A stretch of 18,669 bases of DNA from Gemmataceae bacterium (GCA_020847555.1 JADLBT010000166.1:1-18669); one strand, 5' to 3'; shown: positions 5,749-14,403, counted from the stretch's first letter. A program made the numbers and translations. Notes: generated by a model from the sequence alone, not told the origin.

Positions 5749-8100
5749 ATGGAACCGACTCACGATCCATCACCCGACCCTGGCCCCACCCCGGCGCCAG
5801 GGGGGGAGCTGGTGGTGCAAACCGGCCGCCACCAGGGCGCGCGCCGCCCTCTCGCCGACCCGCTCACCTTTCTCGGCAGGGCTCCGGGCTGCGACGTCCG
5901 CGTCAACGTCGAGGGAGTAAACCCCCTGCATTGCCTGATCGCCCGTGGGCCGGCGGGCCTCGTCCTGCGCGACCTCGACACCGAACACGGCACTCTGGTG
6001 AACGGCCAGCCGGTCACGACCTGTACCCTTCGGGAGGGAGATCTTATCGCCGTTGGTGCGTTTCAGTTCCGCGTCCATCTGCCGGCCGGGCCGGCGGAAG
6101 ACCAGGAGGACGGGGCGGCCGAGGCGGAGAAGGAAGCGCTGCGCATCCAGGCGGCGGCGGTGGTCGCCCAGCAGGCTGCCCTCGCCGAGGCGGAGGAGCG
6201 CATCCGGCAGCGCCGCGGCACCCTCGAACAGCAGGAGGGCCAGCTCGCGGACCATCTGGAGGAGAAGCGTCGGCGCCTGGTCCAGCTCACCGAACACGCC
6301 CAGGCTGCCCGCGCCGCCGTCCAGAAGGAGCGGGCCGAGTACGACCGGCACGTCGCGAAGGTGACCTCGGACCTCAACGAGGCTCAGCGGGAACTCCTGG
6401 AAAGCCAGCAGAAGACCCAGGTCGAGCGTGAGCGCCTGCTCGACCTGCGCCGGCGGATGAGACTGCGCTGGCACCGCCACTGGATGGCCGAGCGTGCCGC
6501 CGTCGGCCGGCGCGAGGAACAGCTCACGACCGACCGCCGTGCCCTGGAGAAGGACGCGGCACAGCTGCAGCTGGACCGGGCCGAGTTCCGTCAGGTCCAG
6601 CTGCGTTTCAACGGCGAGGCGGAGGTGGGCAAGCGCCAGCTCCAGGCGGACCGCGATGCGCTTGCCCAGGACCGGGTCCGCTGGGAGGTGCAGCGCGCCC
6701 GCGAGCAGGAAGATCTGGCGCAGCGCGAGCGCGCCGTGGCCCAGCGCGCCGCCGCCCTGGCCGACACCGAGCGCCGACTGGACGACGAGAAGTACCGTTG
6801 GGAGAAGGCGCGCGGGCGGCTGATCCGCGAGGCCGAGGGACTCGACGCGCGCATCCGTAACCAGCGTCGCAAGAGCATCGACCAGCAGCAGGAGATCCTG
6901 CAGCTGGAGGCCCGTCTGCGCGGGCTGCACGCGGCCGTCGCAGAGCCATCCGGCCAGCCCCCGGCAGTCGGAGGGCGGCCGGCGCCGGAGGGATCCATCC
7001 CGGTGACGGTCGTGACGGTCGTTCCCGGAACCTTTCCCCCCGGCCCTGATCTCCCGATCGTCAACTCAGGGAACGAGCAGGCGCACCTCGCGGAGTCCGA
7101 GAGAACGATCGCGCGTCGGGCGACGGCACTGATCCGGCTCGCGGAGGATCTGGCAGACCAGCGACTGCTGCTCGTCGAACAGTGGGAACGGCTGGCTCGT
7201 ATTCACGAGGAGTGGCACGAGGAGCGGCAGACCGTCCAGGCCGCGGTCGAGGCATTCGCCCGCGCGCTGCCCGCCGAGGAGGAGACTCTGGCCGCGCGCC
7301 GCCAGGCGGTCGAGGCAGCCGAGGCGAGTCTGCGGTGCCGGCACCAGGAAACCGCGAAGCTGCGCCACCACCTCGAGGGATGGAGCGCCCGCCTGCGCAT
7401 CCGGGAGGCGACCTGGGAGAGCGAACGTGACCGCCTCCTCACCGACGTGCGCAGCCGCGAACAACTCGCCGAGAAACACCTGACCGCCCTGGTCGAGTTG
7501 CGGCGCCGCTGGGCCAAACGGCGGCGGCAGGAACTGGATGTGGTCCGGACCGAGCGCGGCGCGTGCGAGCGCTTGCGCCAAGAATGCGCGACGCTCCGCC
7601 AGGATCTGTGGAAGCACAGCACCGCGCTGGAGGAGGAGCGGCGCGGACTGGCCGAGCGAGCCCTCGCGCTGGAGCAGTACCGGCAGGAGTTCGCGATCCG
7701 GATGGGCGATGGGGCGGCAGCCGAGCGCCGGGTGGATCGGCTGCGCCGCAAGTGGGTCGCCCAGAACGCCAACCTGGTGCGGGCGACGGCGGCCGAGCGG
7801 CAGATCCTGCGCGAGGAGATCGCGCGCCTGGAGGACCAGCACCTCACTCTGAACAAGCAGATGGAGGCTCTGGCGGTCCGCGAGGCGCACCTGATTCAAC
7901 GGCAGACGGCGTGGGAGGAGGCCCAGGCTCTCGCCGACGCCCGACAGGGCAAGCTGCAACAGCAGTTGCAGAGCATGCAGGCCCAGCGCGATCGGTATGC
8001 CCTGCACCTGCGCGAGTTGCAGGATGAGGTCGAGCGCATCGCCCGCGTCCTCCTGGAGGAACCGGATGCCCCGCCCCGCCCGTCCGGCCAGGCGGCGTAA
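5749..8100 (+). CDS. FHA domain protein with two long coiled coils
   Basis: 783 residues from ATG 5749. An FHA domain (about residues 20-110) is recognisable from FLGRAPGCDVRV (G43, R44), NPLH (58-61) and the DTEHGTLVNG loop (77-86). FHA domains bind phosphothreonine peptides. The Arg and the NG are kept, but the Ser of the usual S-R-x-H is Asn58, so binding may be altered. The rest is almost all Glu/Gln/Arg/Ala/Leu-rich coiled coil in two blocks (about 120-395 and 440-770), separated by a Pro/Gly/Val-rich linker. No membrane segment or enzyme motif is seen. The next gene on the same strand is a Ser/Thr kinase, so it may be a kinase substrate or scaffold (inference). The frame extends upstream to 5527 but would translate the hairpin block, so I reject that start. 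The Shine-Dalgarno is weak (GCAGGG). Confidence 0.85.
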   Translation: MEPTHDPSPDPGPTPAPGGELVVQTGRHQGARRPLADPLTFLGRAPGCDVRVNVEGVNPLHCLIARGPAGLVLRDLDTEHGTLVNGQPVTTCTLREGDLIAVGAFQFRVHLPAGPAEDQEDGAAEAEKEALRIQAAAVVAQQAALAEAEERIRQRRGTLEQQEGQLADHLEEKRRRLVQLTEHAQAARAAVQKERAEYDRHVAKVTSDLNEAQRELLESQQKTQVERERLLDLRRRMRLRWHRHWMAERAAVGRREEQLTTDRRALEKDAAQLQLDRAEFRQVQLRFNGEAEVGKRQLQADRDALAQDRVRWEVQRAREQEDLAQRERAVAQRAAALADTERRLDDEKYRWEKARGRLIREAEGLDARIRNQRRKSIDQQQEILQLEARLRGLHAAVAEPSGQPPAVGGRPAPEGSIPVTVVTVVPGTFPPGPDLPIVNSGNEQAHLAESERTIARRATALIRLAEDLADQRLLLVEQWERLARIHEEWHEERQTVQAAVEAFARALPAEEETLAARRQAVEAAEASLRCRHQETAKLRHHLEGWSARLRIREATWESERDRLLTDVRSREQLAEKHLTALVELRRRWAKRRRQELDVVRTERGACERLRQECATLRQDLWKHSTALEEERRGLAERALALEQYRQEFAIRMGDGAAAERRVDRLRRKWVAQNANLVRATAAERQILREEIARLEDQHLTLNKQMEALAVREAHLIQRQTAWEEAQALADARQGKLQQQLQSMQAQRDRYALHLRELQDEVERIARVLLEEPDAPPRPSGQAA

Positions 8101-8133
8101 GAGAGACGAACACCGGGAGGCGTCCGGCCCACG

Positions 8134-8163
8134 TTGACGGTTGTCGCCGCGAGCCGTTAGAAT
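8134..8163 (+). promoter_or_regulatory. Near-consensus sigma70-type promoter of the kinase gene
   Basis: TTGACG (8134-8139), an 18-base spacer, then TAGAAT (8158-8163): five of six matches in each box. It lies in the 142-base gap between the FHA gene and the kinase gene, about 80 bases before the kinase ATG. The kinase can therefore be transcribed on its own, whether or not it is also read through from the FHA gene. Confidence 0.6.
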
Positions 8164-8242
8164 TGCATGGTGTCCGGATGACCCAACGGCGCCGCTCGCA
8201 GGCGCCACCCACTGACTCACCCCCCGACCCCTGAGCCGAACG

Positions 8243-11200
8243 ATGTCCGCCGACCCGGCCGGAAATAGTGGACGACGCGCCCTCCGCATCGGCAAGTACG
8301 AGGTGCTCAACCACATCGCGACCGGGGGCATGGGGGCGGTCTACCGGGCGATCGATACCGACCTCAAGCGCGAGGTCGCTCTCAAGGTTCTCCCTCCCGA
8401 ACTGGCGATCAAGCCCATCGTGCTCGAGCGGTTCCGCCGCGAGGCGCGCACCGCCGCCAAACTCCGCCACGAGAACATCGTCGCCATCTACGAGTTCGGC
8501 GAGTTCGCCGGCACGTACTTCCTCGCCCTCGAGTTTGTGGACGGTATCGACCTGCACGAGTACATCGCGCGCCGCAACCGGCTGAGCCCGGAGAAGGCGG
8601 TGCGCCTGCTGATCCAGGCCGCCCGCGCCCTCGTCCACGCCCACGAACACAGCGTCGTCCACCGCGACATCAAGCCGTCGAACTTCCTCGTCACGCGCAA
8701 GAACGGCGCGACGCTGCTAAAGCTGACCGACCTCGGCCTGGCGCGGGAGACGAACGACGACGAGTTCCGGGTGACGCGCGACGGGACGACCGTCGGCACC
8801 GTGGACTACATGGCCCCGGAGCAGGCTCGCAACGCGGCCGCGGCCGACATCCGCAGCGACATCTACTCCCTCGGCTGCACGTTCTACCACATGCTCGCCG
8901 GCCACTGTCCGTACCCCGAGGGCAGCCTGACCGAGCGCATCTACAAGCACGTCGAGGCCAAGGTGCCGGACATCCGTCAGGTCGCCCCCGCCGTGCCCGA
9001 GGGACTGGTGGCGATCCTGGCCCGGATGCTGGCGAAGAAGCCGGAGGACCGCTACCAGACGCCGGAAGAGCTGCTGAAGGATCTGGAAGACCCGCGGGTA
9101 ATCGCCGGCACCGCCCCGGCCAGGAGCGACGCCGAACTGGAGATCCGCCTCGTCGAGGACAACGAAGCGCCCATCCTGCCGCCGGTGCTCCCGCCCGCGC
9201 CGCTCCCGCCCGCGCAGCCCCCGGCAGCGCGACCGCCGTCCTCGACCGCGCGCCCCCGTGCCCGGCCCCCGAGCACGCCCGCCGAACCGTCGCGTACAGT
9301 CCTCCCCCCGGAGCCGGTCGTCGAGCTGCCGGGTCGGCGGAAGCGGTTCCGCGACGAGGACGACCTGGCCTCCCCCCACGCCGTCACCGCCACGACCAAC
9401 CGACGCGCCGGCGCCGAGAGGGACACACCCAGGCGCCGCAAGCGCTCCGCGCAGTCCGGTCTTCCCCGGTGGTGGCCGTTCGCCCTGGGCGGGGCCGTGT
9501 TGCTCGTCGGCGCGATCGTGGCTCTGGTGGTGTTCGGCGGGTCTGACGAGGAGCCGCCGGTCCGGGCCGGCACCGACGGGGGGCGGAAGGGCGGCAGCCC
9601 CGCGAAGGTGAAGAACGCGCCCACCGACGCGAACAAGGAAGGCGACAAGGGCCGTCCCGGGGACGGGAGCGCGCGCGGACCTGACCGGGAAGCGGAGGTC
9701 GCCCGCCTCCGGGCCGAGTTCGAGGGAGCGCTCGCCAATTTCCCCGAGCCGTCCGACGAGTTAATGGTGCTCCGGGTCAGCCGGACCCTGCCCGGCGACC
9801 CGAACACCTTCCGGTCGTTGAAGGAGGCGGTGGCGCGGGCGCCGAAGGGCCGGCACAGCGTCATCGAAATCCACGATAACGGCCCGCTGTTCGAGTCGGC
9901 CCTCGCCCCGGCGGCCGGCGCCACCCTGACGATCCGGGCCGGCACCGGGTTCCGCCCGCTGATCGCGTGGGAGGGCGGCGGCGAGCGCTTTCTCGCGGTC
10001 GCGGACGGGTCGCTGTTCCTCAGTGGCCTCGACGTGGTGATGAAGCAACCGAACGAGGGTGCCGGACAGCCGGCGGTGCTGTTCGATGTGTCCGGCGGGG
10101 ACGTCGCGGCTCGGGACTGCACGTTCGGGATCGCCGGCCGATCGCCGCACGGGGCGCGCGTCCTCCAGGTCGGGGGGACGCGACAGCCGGCGCGGTGTCG
10201 GCTGAGCCGGTGCCTCGTCCGCGGCGGAGACGCGACCGCGCTGGTACTCCGGGGAGCCGGCGGCGAGGTGCTGCTCGACGGCAGCCTGATCGCCGGCGGC
10301 GCGCGGCCCGTGCTCGACGTGGCGGCCGCCGCGGACGCCACCTGGACGGTGCGCGTCGTGCGCTCGACCCTGGTCGGGGACAAAAACCTGCTCTCCCTGG
10401 CGCCCGCCGGCAAGGGCGGCGTGCCGGCCCTCCGCTGGCTCGGCTGGGACGCTCTCCTGGGGCGGGTTGGCGGCGGCGCGGAGTCCGCCATGGTCCGCCT
10501 GGTCGATGGGGCCGGCACGGCGCAGATGACGTGGCGAGCCGTGAACTGCGTGTACGCCGGCTGGCCGCAGCTGCTGCACGGCGGGGGCAGGGAGATCGCC
10601 GGGACAGAGGACAGCGTTTGGCGCGCGGTGTGGGGCTACACCGAGGGCGACCGGAGCCTGCCCGGAGCGTGGTCGAAGGGTCTGCCGGGGCTCGTCGAGG
10701 AGGCGCCCGTCAGCGCGTTCAATCCGGCTGGCACACCGGACTTCCCGACAGCGATGGGCGGGGCCGGGCCGGTCGGGTGTGATCTGAAGGCGCTGCCGCG
10801 GGGCCGGACCGCGTGGCTGGGGCTGACCTTTGACCCGTTCATCCCCCTGCCGCTGACGTCGCCCAGCGACGAGGGGCCACCCGAGATCCCGGCGCCCGGC
10901 GACGGCCGCTACCACGGCGAGCGCGTGGTGTGGACGCCGGGCAAGCCGGTGGACCTGGGGCAACTGCTGCGCGTCCGCCTGCAGGACAAAAGCCCGGGGC
11001 CGAAGGTGGTGCTGCGCCTGGCCGGGAGCGGCGAGCAGCCGACCAGCCCGATCCAGGTCCGCGGCGCGGACCTGGTCCTGTACTTCGAGGCACCGGAGGG
11101 GAACGCGCCTCCGCTGTCCCTGACGCCCAACCCGGCCACGTGCGCCGACCGCCCGGCCCTGATCGAGGTGGACGGCGGGGGACTGGAGATGACGCGGGCG

Positions 11201-12007
11201 CACCTGACGTTCCGCAACTCGTCCCTGACACCGATGCCGGTGCGCCTGGTGCGCGTCCACGGCGGAAGCCTGCGGCTGTTCGGCTGCCGGTTCGTTGGCC
11301 CGCTGGGGAAGGCGCCGCCGGGATACCTGGAGGCGATCCGGTTCGACGGTTCGGGGAAGGAGGAGGCGGCGGCGGCATTCACCTGCGCCCTGAGCCATTG
11401 CGTCCTGCTGTCCGGCAAGGCCGGGGTGCGCGTCCAGGGGACCGGGGTCCGGCTGCTGCTGGACCAGTGCGTAGTGGCGGCTGGTGACGGCATCGTCCTC
11501 GCTCCCGGGGCGGCGAAGGCGCGGCTGAACGTTCACGCCGCCCTGACCCGGACCACCTGCGCCATGATGCGGAGCCTGCTCCGACTGGAGGACGCCCCGA
11601 AGCTGCCGCCGGAGGTCGAGCCGGTCGTCGTCCAGGCCGACGCCTGCCTGTTCCTCGATCCGTTCACCGAGGCGCCGCGGCGGTCGGCGCTGCTGCGGTA
11701 CGAGGGGAACGCGCTGGCGCGCGGGCTCCTGGTGTGGCAGGGGAAGGGGAACGGCTACGACGAGCGGCGGCTGCAGGCTTACGCGGTGCCCGACGCGGAC
11801 CTAACTCCGGCTCGGCAGGCGCACGCGATGTGGGCGCGGCTGTGGGGCCAGGCCGGGGAGCAGCAGCCGATCCCGGTGCAGTGGCCGGCCACCGCGCAGT
11901 GGACGTTCAGTCTCGACCGGCCAGCCCTCGACCGCATGCGCCCACCGCAGGGACGGACCGGCGCGGGCGCGGATCCGACCCTGCTCAAGGGCGCTGGCGT
12001 GCCGTAG
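8243..12007 (+). CDS. Membrane Ser/Thr protein kinase (PknB type) with large beta-helix-like outer domain
   Basis: 1254 residues. Kinase domain (about 17-285): Gly loop ATGGMGAVYRA, Lys48 (VALKVL), Glu68, catalytic HRDIKPSN (D142, K144, N147), metal-binding DLG (D163, in place of DFG), GTVDYMAPEQ (184-193), DIYSLG and Arg270. All catalytic residues are present, so it should be active. A Pro/Arg-rich linker (about 310-405) leads to a single membrane helix (about 411-431, ending VVFGG), with the kinase cytoplasmic. The roughly 820 residues outside contain two stretches (about 510-690 and 920-1090) of short alternating strands with repeated DGSLFLSGLDV, GGEVLLDGSLI, GGLEMTRAHLTF and GGSLRLFGCRF turns, typical of right-handed parallel beta-helices. 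The ligand is unknown. ATG 8243 sits 80 bases after a good promoter, with a weak ribosome site. A bidirectional hairpin follows the stop. Confidence 0.92.
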   Translation: MSADPAGNSGRRALRIGKYEVLNHIATGGMGAVYRAIDTDLKREVALKVLPPELAIKPIVLERFRREARTAAKLRHENIVAIYEFGEFAGTYFLALEFVDGIDLHEYIARRNRLSPEKAVRLLIQAARALVHAHEHSVVHRDIKPSNFLVTRKNGATLLKLTDLGLARETNDDEFRVTRDGTTVGTVDYMAPEQARNAAAADIRSDIYSLGCTFYHMLAGHCPYPEGSLTERIYKHVEAKVPDIRQVAPAVPEGLVAILARMLAKKPEDRYQTPEELLKDLEDPRVIAGTAPARSDAELEIRLVEDNEAPILPPVLPPAPLPPAQPPAARPPSSTARPRARPPSTPAEPSRTVLPPEPVVELPGRRKRFRDEDDLASPHAVTATTNRRAGAERDTPRRRKRSAQSGLPRWWPFALGGAVLLVGAIVALVVFGGSDEEPPVRAGTDGGRKGGSPAKVKNAPTDANKEGDKGRPGDGSARGPDREAEVARLRAEFEGALANFPEPSDELMVLRVSRTLPGDPNTFRSLKEAVARAPKGRHSVIEIHDNGPLFESALAPAAGATLTIRAGTGFRPLIAWEGGGERFLAVADGSLFLSGLDVVMKQPNEGAGQPAVLFDVSGGDVAARDCTFGIAGRSPHGARVLQVGGTRQPARCRLSRCLVRGGDATALVLRGAGGEVLLDGSLIAGGARPVLDVAAAADATWTVRVVRSTLVGDKNLLSLAPAGKGGVPALRWLGWDALLGRVGGGAESAMVRLVDGAGTAQMTWRAVNCVYAGWPQLLHGGGREIAGTEDSVWRAVWGYTEGDRSLPGAWSKGLPGLVEEAPVSAFNPAGTPDFPTAMGGAGPVGCDLKALPRGRTAWLGLTFDPFIPLPLTSPSDEGPPEIPAPGDGRYHGERVVWTPGKPVDLGQLLRVRLQDKSPGPKVVLRLAGSGEQPTSPIQVRGADLVLYFEAPEGNAPPLSLTPNPATCADRPALIEVDGGGLEMTRAHLTFRNSSLTPMPVRLVRVHGGSLRLFGCRFVGPLGKAPPGYLEAIRFDGSGKEEAAAAFTCALSHCVLLSGKAGVRVQGTGVRLLLDQCVVAAGDGIVLAPGAAKARLNVHAALTRTTCAMMRSLLRLEDAPKLPPEVEPVVVQADACLFLDPFTEAPRRSALLRYEGNALARGLLVWQGKGNGYDERRLQAYAVPDADLTPARQAHAMWARLWGQAGEQQPIPVQWPATAQWTFSLDRPALDRMRPPQGRTGAGADPTLLKGAGVP

Positions 12008-12030
12008 CGCCGCGTGCTTTCTCTCAGAGT

Positions 12031-12103
12031 CTGTGCGGGAACCTCTCCCCCCGGCCCCCTCCCCTGCGAGGAGAGGAGGCCGGGGGGAGAGGTTTGCGCA
12101 CAG
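12031..12103. terminator. Bidirectional hairpin between convergent genes
   Basis: AACCTCTCCCCCCGGCC (12040-12056) is perfectly complementary to 12078-12094. An outer arm CTGTGCG (12031-12037) pairs with CGCACAG (12097-12103). The interior loop of 21 bases holds CCCTCCCCTGCGAGGAGAGGA. It fills the gap between the kinase stop (12007) and the stop of the minus-strand membrane gene (12108), so it probably ends both transcripts. The size and C-rich arms suggest a repeated genomic element rather than a simple terminator. Confidence 0.6.
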
Positions 12104-12107
12104 GCTC

Positions 12108-13565
12108 TCAGGGGACTCGGGCCATCGGCTCGGGCAGGCGTAGCACCCGGCGCACGAACCGCGCCACCGTACGGCCGACGCGCACCAGCCAGTCGCCCTC
12201 GCTCGGGACCAGCGGCGGGAAGCGGTCCGCCAGGTTCGGCCGAAACATCAGCAGCATGAACAGCGGCAGATACCAGAGAACGTAAATCCCACCCTGGTCC
12301 GCATACCAGAACTGAATGCCGATCAGCACCGCGGCCGACAGCGCGATGATGTGCGCCAGATTCTTCGGCGACGGCCAGAGAACGGTCGTCAGGACGAACG
12401 CCAGATAGCCAATGAACACCGGGATGCGGTACGCCCAGTGCGTCCCCTTCCACAGACCCTCCGCGTTCGGCACCTTCCACGGCTGCCAGTCGGACGCCGC
12501 GATCGTTTCGCCCACCAGGCGGCCGAGGTCCGGCCGGCAGTACAGGATCAGGACCGTCACCCCGATCGTCAGGGCGGCCGTCAGGAAGAAGGCGGTCGCG
12601 AATCGGCCCGCTCCGCGCCGCCAGTAGAAGCTGACCCACAGCGGCAGGAGCAGGACCGGGAAGTAGATCGTTCCGGCCGCCAGACCGAGGAGGATGCCCG
12701 CCAGGGCCGGTCGGCGGTACGCCGCCAACGCCCACACCACCAGCGCCGTCGGCCAGACATGGTGCAGCTGGCCGACAAAGTGGCCGGTGTACGGCAGCAT
12801 CAGGTAAAAGGTCGCGGCCGCCATCCCTGCCTGGGCATCCTGGAAGTGCCGGCACCCGATCACCACCAGCCCGACGATGACCGCCAGGTGACACAGAACT
12901 GCCAGGGACCGCATCACCCACCACGGGAACGGCCGCTGAACGATCTGCAGAGCAGCCGGTTCCTTGCCCGCCTTGCCGCCCTTCTCCGGCGTACTCAGGC
13001 GGGCCGCGGCGGCGCTGGGGGGGGCCGGTTCGGCAGGGTCGGCGGGAACGTCCGGGCGGCGGAACGCGACGGCCACCAGGCAGACGAACAGAGCCCCACC
13101 CAGCCAGGCGAGGCCGCCAAAGTTGAGGTTGGGCACCAGGGCCGGCCGGCGCACGAGGGCCAGGTCGAACAGACAGCGCACCAGCAGGTACGCGGACCCG
13201 CACAGCAGCCAGAGATAGCCGAGCCACAGCAACCCGGTGGGGGCCAGTTCGACGGCCCGGGCCAGTCCGCCGACGCTGCTGATCCCGGCGGCGGGGACGG
13301 TCAGGGTGCCGGCGCCGGCGGCGCCGAGGACGGACGCGGCGACCGTCGCCGGATGTTTCTCGGGAGGGGGAGAGCCGGGCCGGGCCTCCTGCAGCAGCAG
13401 CAGGCCGGGGACGAGGAGGAAGACCGTCACCACGTCCCAGTTGCGCACACTCAGCAGGCGCGCGAACTTGAAGAACAGCGCCACCGCCAGCAGGAACGAG
13501 AAATAGAACCAGGTAGTGGCGTTGGGTAAGTTTAACTCGAAGAAGAGCGAAGCCGACACCATCAT
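12108..13565 (-). CDS. Polytopic membrane protein, GT-C/DUF2029-like, function unknown
   Basis: 485 residues with about 10-12 hydrophobic segments, for example FYFSFLLAVALFF, WDVVTVFLLVPGLLLL, LLWLGYLWLLCGSAYLL, LAVIVGLVVIGC, GILLGLAAGTIYFPVLLL and VLWYLPLFMLLMF. A Pro/Ala/Lys-rich cytoplasmic-looking loop lies near residues 190-215. The LAGILLGLAAGTIYFP pattern, followed by repeated short loops, recalls polyprenol-phosphate-dependent (GT-C, GT87-type) glycosyltransferases, but I see no clear catalytic Asp motif, so this is only a resemblance. I chose ATG at 13565. The upstream TTG at 13625 coincides with a putative -35 box. A second ATG directly follows at 13562. The last residues (MARVP) end at the shared hairpin with the kinase gene. 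It has no close functional tie to its neighbours. Confidence 0.8.
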   Translation of the reverse strand: MMVSASLFFELNLPNATTWFYFSFLLAVALFFKFARLLSVRNWDVVTVFLLVPGLLLLQEARPGSPPPEKHPATVAASVLGAAGAGTLTVPAAGISSVGGLARAVELAPTGLLWLGYLWLLCGSAYLLVRCLFDLALVRRPALVPNLNFGGLAWLGGALFVCLVAVAFRRPDVPADPAEPAPPSAAAARLSTPEKGGKAGKEPAALQIVQRPFPWWVMRSLAVLCHLAVIVGLVVIGCRHFQDAQAGMAAATFYLMLPYTGHFVGQLHHVWPTALVVWALAAYRRPALAGILLGLAAGTIYFPVLLLPLWVSFYWRRGAGRFATAFFLTAALTIGVTVLILYCRPDLGRLVGETIAASDWQPWKVPNAEGLWKGTHWAYRIPVFIGYLAFVLTTVLWPSPKNLAHIIALSAAVLIGIQFWYADQGGIYVLWYLPLFMLLMFRPNLADRFPPLVPSEGDWLVRVGRTVARFVRRVLRLPEPMARVP

Positions 13566-13597
13566 CGTCCCATTTGCAGCGGGTCGTAAAAGTCCTG

Positions 13598-13625
13598 ATT
13601 TAACCCCGGCCCGTGCGACCGTCAA
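13598..13625 (-). promoter_or_regulatory. Putative promoter of the membrane protein gene
   Basis: On the minus strand: TTGACG (13625-13620), a 16-base spacer, TTAAAT (13603-13598), then about 32 bases to ATG 13565. The -35 is five of six and the -10 four of six. This layout argues for the shorter protein start. Confidence 0.4.
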
Positions 13626-13836
13626 GGGGCCGAGGCGTTCCCAGCGCCGACCGGACCGGAGTCGGCTGGCCAGAACGCCGTTGTTGCTTCCCGCGAGATG
13701 CTGGCGAGCCTTGGGAGATTGAGGTGATTATACCGAACCTGGAGGTGGCGTCACGCGAAAAGATGGGAGAAAACCGTGCCGAAAGGCGAGCGGACGAGAA
13801 GAGAGGTAGCGAGTTTGAGGGATGGGGCGGCTGCTG

Positions 13837-13888
13837 GCCGCGAGCGCCAGCGAGCGGTCGGGTCGTCCCACGCGCTGGCGCTCGCGGC
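13837..13888. repeat. 16-bp inverted repeat 3' of the small-gene pair
   Basis: GCCGCGAGCGCCAGCG (13837-13852) and its perfect complement CGCTGGCGCTCGCGGC (13873-13888) flank a 20-base loop. It starts seven bases beyond the TAA of the 60-residue gene, read on the minus strand. The core AGCGCCAGCG recurs in an imperfect palindrome at 15972-16020. The rest of the 13626-13836 gap shows nothing else I can name. Terminator or REP-like element are both possible. Confidence 0.55.
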
Positions 13889-13894
13889 TGGTAA

Positions 13895-14077
13895 TTAGCC
13901 CTCGCCGCCGAGGTCGATCCAGAAGCTCTCCCAGTTGTGCCCGCCCAGGTCGTTGGCATCAAACGGCAGGCCGCCCTGTCCGGTCGCTTCCGGCTCAGGG
14001 TACGAAGGGTGGGTAAAGTCGGCCGACGCGCCCCGGAGAGACTCCGCCGTGAACCGATTGTGGTGATTGCTCTTCAA
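13895..14077 (-). CDS. Small acidic protein, 60 residues, unknown function
   Basis: The TTG start at 14077-14075 is preceded by a textbook Shine-Dalgarno AAGGAGG (14090-14084) with a 6-base spacer, which is the best evidence that the frame is used. The N-terminal part (MKSNHHNRF...) is polar and basic, with no signal peptide or membrane segment. The C-terminal half is Gly- and Asp-rich with aromatic residues: GGLPFDANDLGGHNWE then SFWIDLGGEG, so DLGG occurs twice. I do not recognise a family. It lies 78 bases downstream of the secreted-peptide gene on the same strand, so the two may be cotranscribed. A strong inverted repeat follows its stop. A short polar N-part with a Gly/Trp-rich end is compatible with a peptide precursor, but no modifying enzyme is seen in the window. 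Confidence 0.6.
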   Translation of the reverse strand: MKSNHHNRFTAESLRGASADFTHPSYPEPEATGQGGLPFDANDLGGHNWESFWIDLGGEG

Positions 14078-14155
14078 GGGAAACCTCCTTCGCTCTTCGG
14101 GGTTGGTGGCCCACCTACGGGATGAACCACGGTCATCGCTACATCAGGATTGTCC

Positions 14156-14383
14156 TCATCGATACATCATGACCGTCCGCCAGTTGGACGCCTGGCCGCG
14201 CCGGTAGCGCCAGGCGGCCTGACTGGTCATCGGGTCGGCGGTCCGGGCCGTGGAACGCGCCTGGGCAGCGCGCGGGGCGGGGCGGGGCGCCCGTTCTGCC
14301 GTAAACCAGCCGGCCTGCGCCATGCAGATACCGCTGAACGCGAGACTGAGAATCGTGACGAAGAAAAGATTGCGCCGCTTCAT
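14156..14383 (-). CDS. Small secreted protein, 75 residues, unknown function
   Basis: ATG 14383 is preceded by AAAAGGAG (14397-14390) with a 6-base spacer. The N-terminus MKRRNLFFVTILSLAFSGIC followed by MAQA-GWF is a clear Sec signal peptide (KRR, hydrophobic core, AQA before the probable cleavage site). The Cys in SGIC could also suggest a lipoprotein, but the context lacks a good lipobox. The mature part, about 50 residues, is Arg/Ala-rich (RAPRPAPRAAQARSTAR) and ends SNWRTVMMYR, so it is a small basic periplasmic or exported protein. The frame stays open upstream to 14641, but those residues look non-coding. No family is recognised. A GC-rich hairpin (14404-14422) lies just upstream of the ribosome site in the leader. 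Confidence 0.65.
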   Translation of the reverse strand: MKRRNLFFVTILSLAFSGICMAQAGWFTAERAPRPAPRAAQARSTARTADPMTSQAAWRYRRGQASNWRTVMMYR

Positions 14384-14403
14384 GACTGGCTCCTTTTCCC
14401 TTG

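Noticed and set aside
9761..11536. Long minus-strand open frame under the kinase outer domain
   Set aside because: Same GC-driven shadow. It has no recognisable motif, and the plus frame is continuous with a kinase domain.
13626..13836. tRNA or small RNA gene in the gap upstream of the membrane protein gene
   Set aside because: No cloverleaf-like arms or conserved tRNA T-loop sequence could be found.
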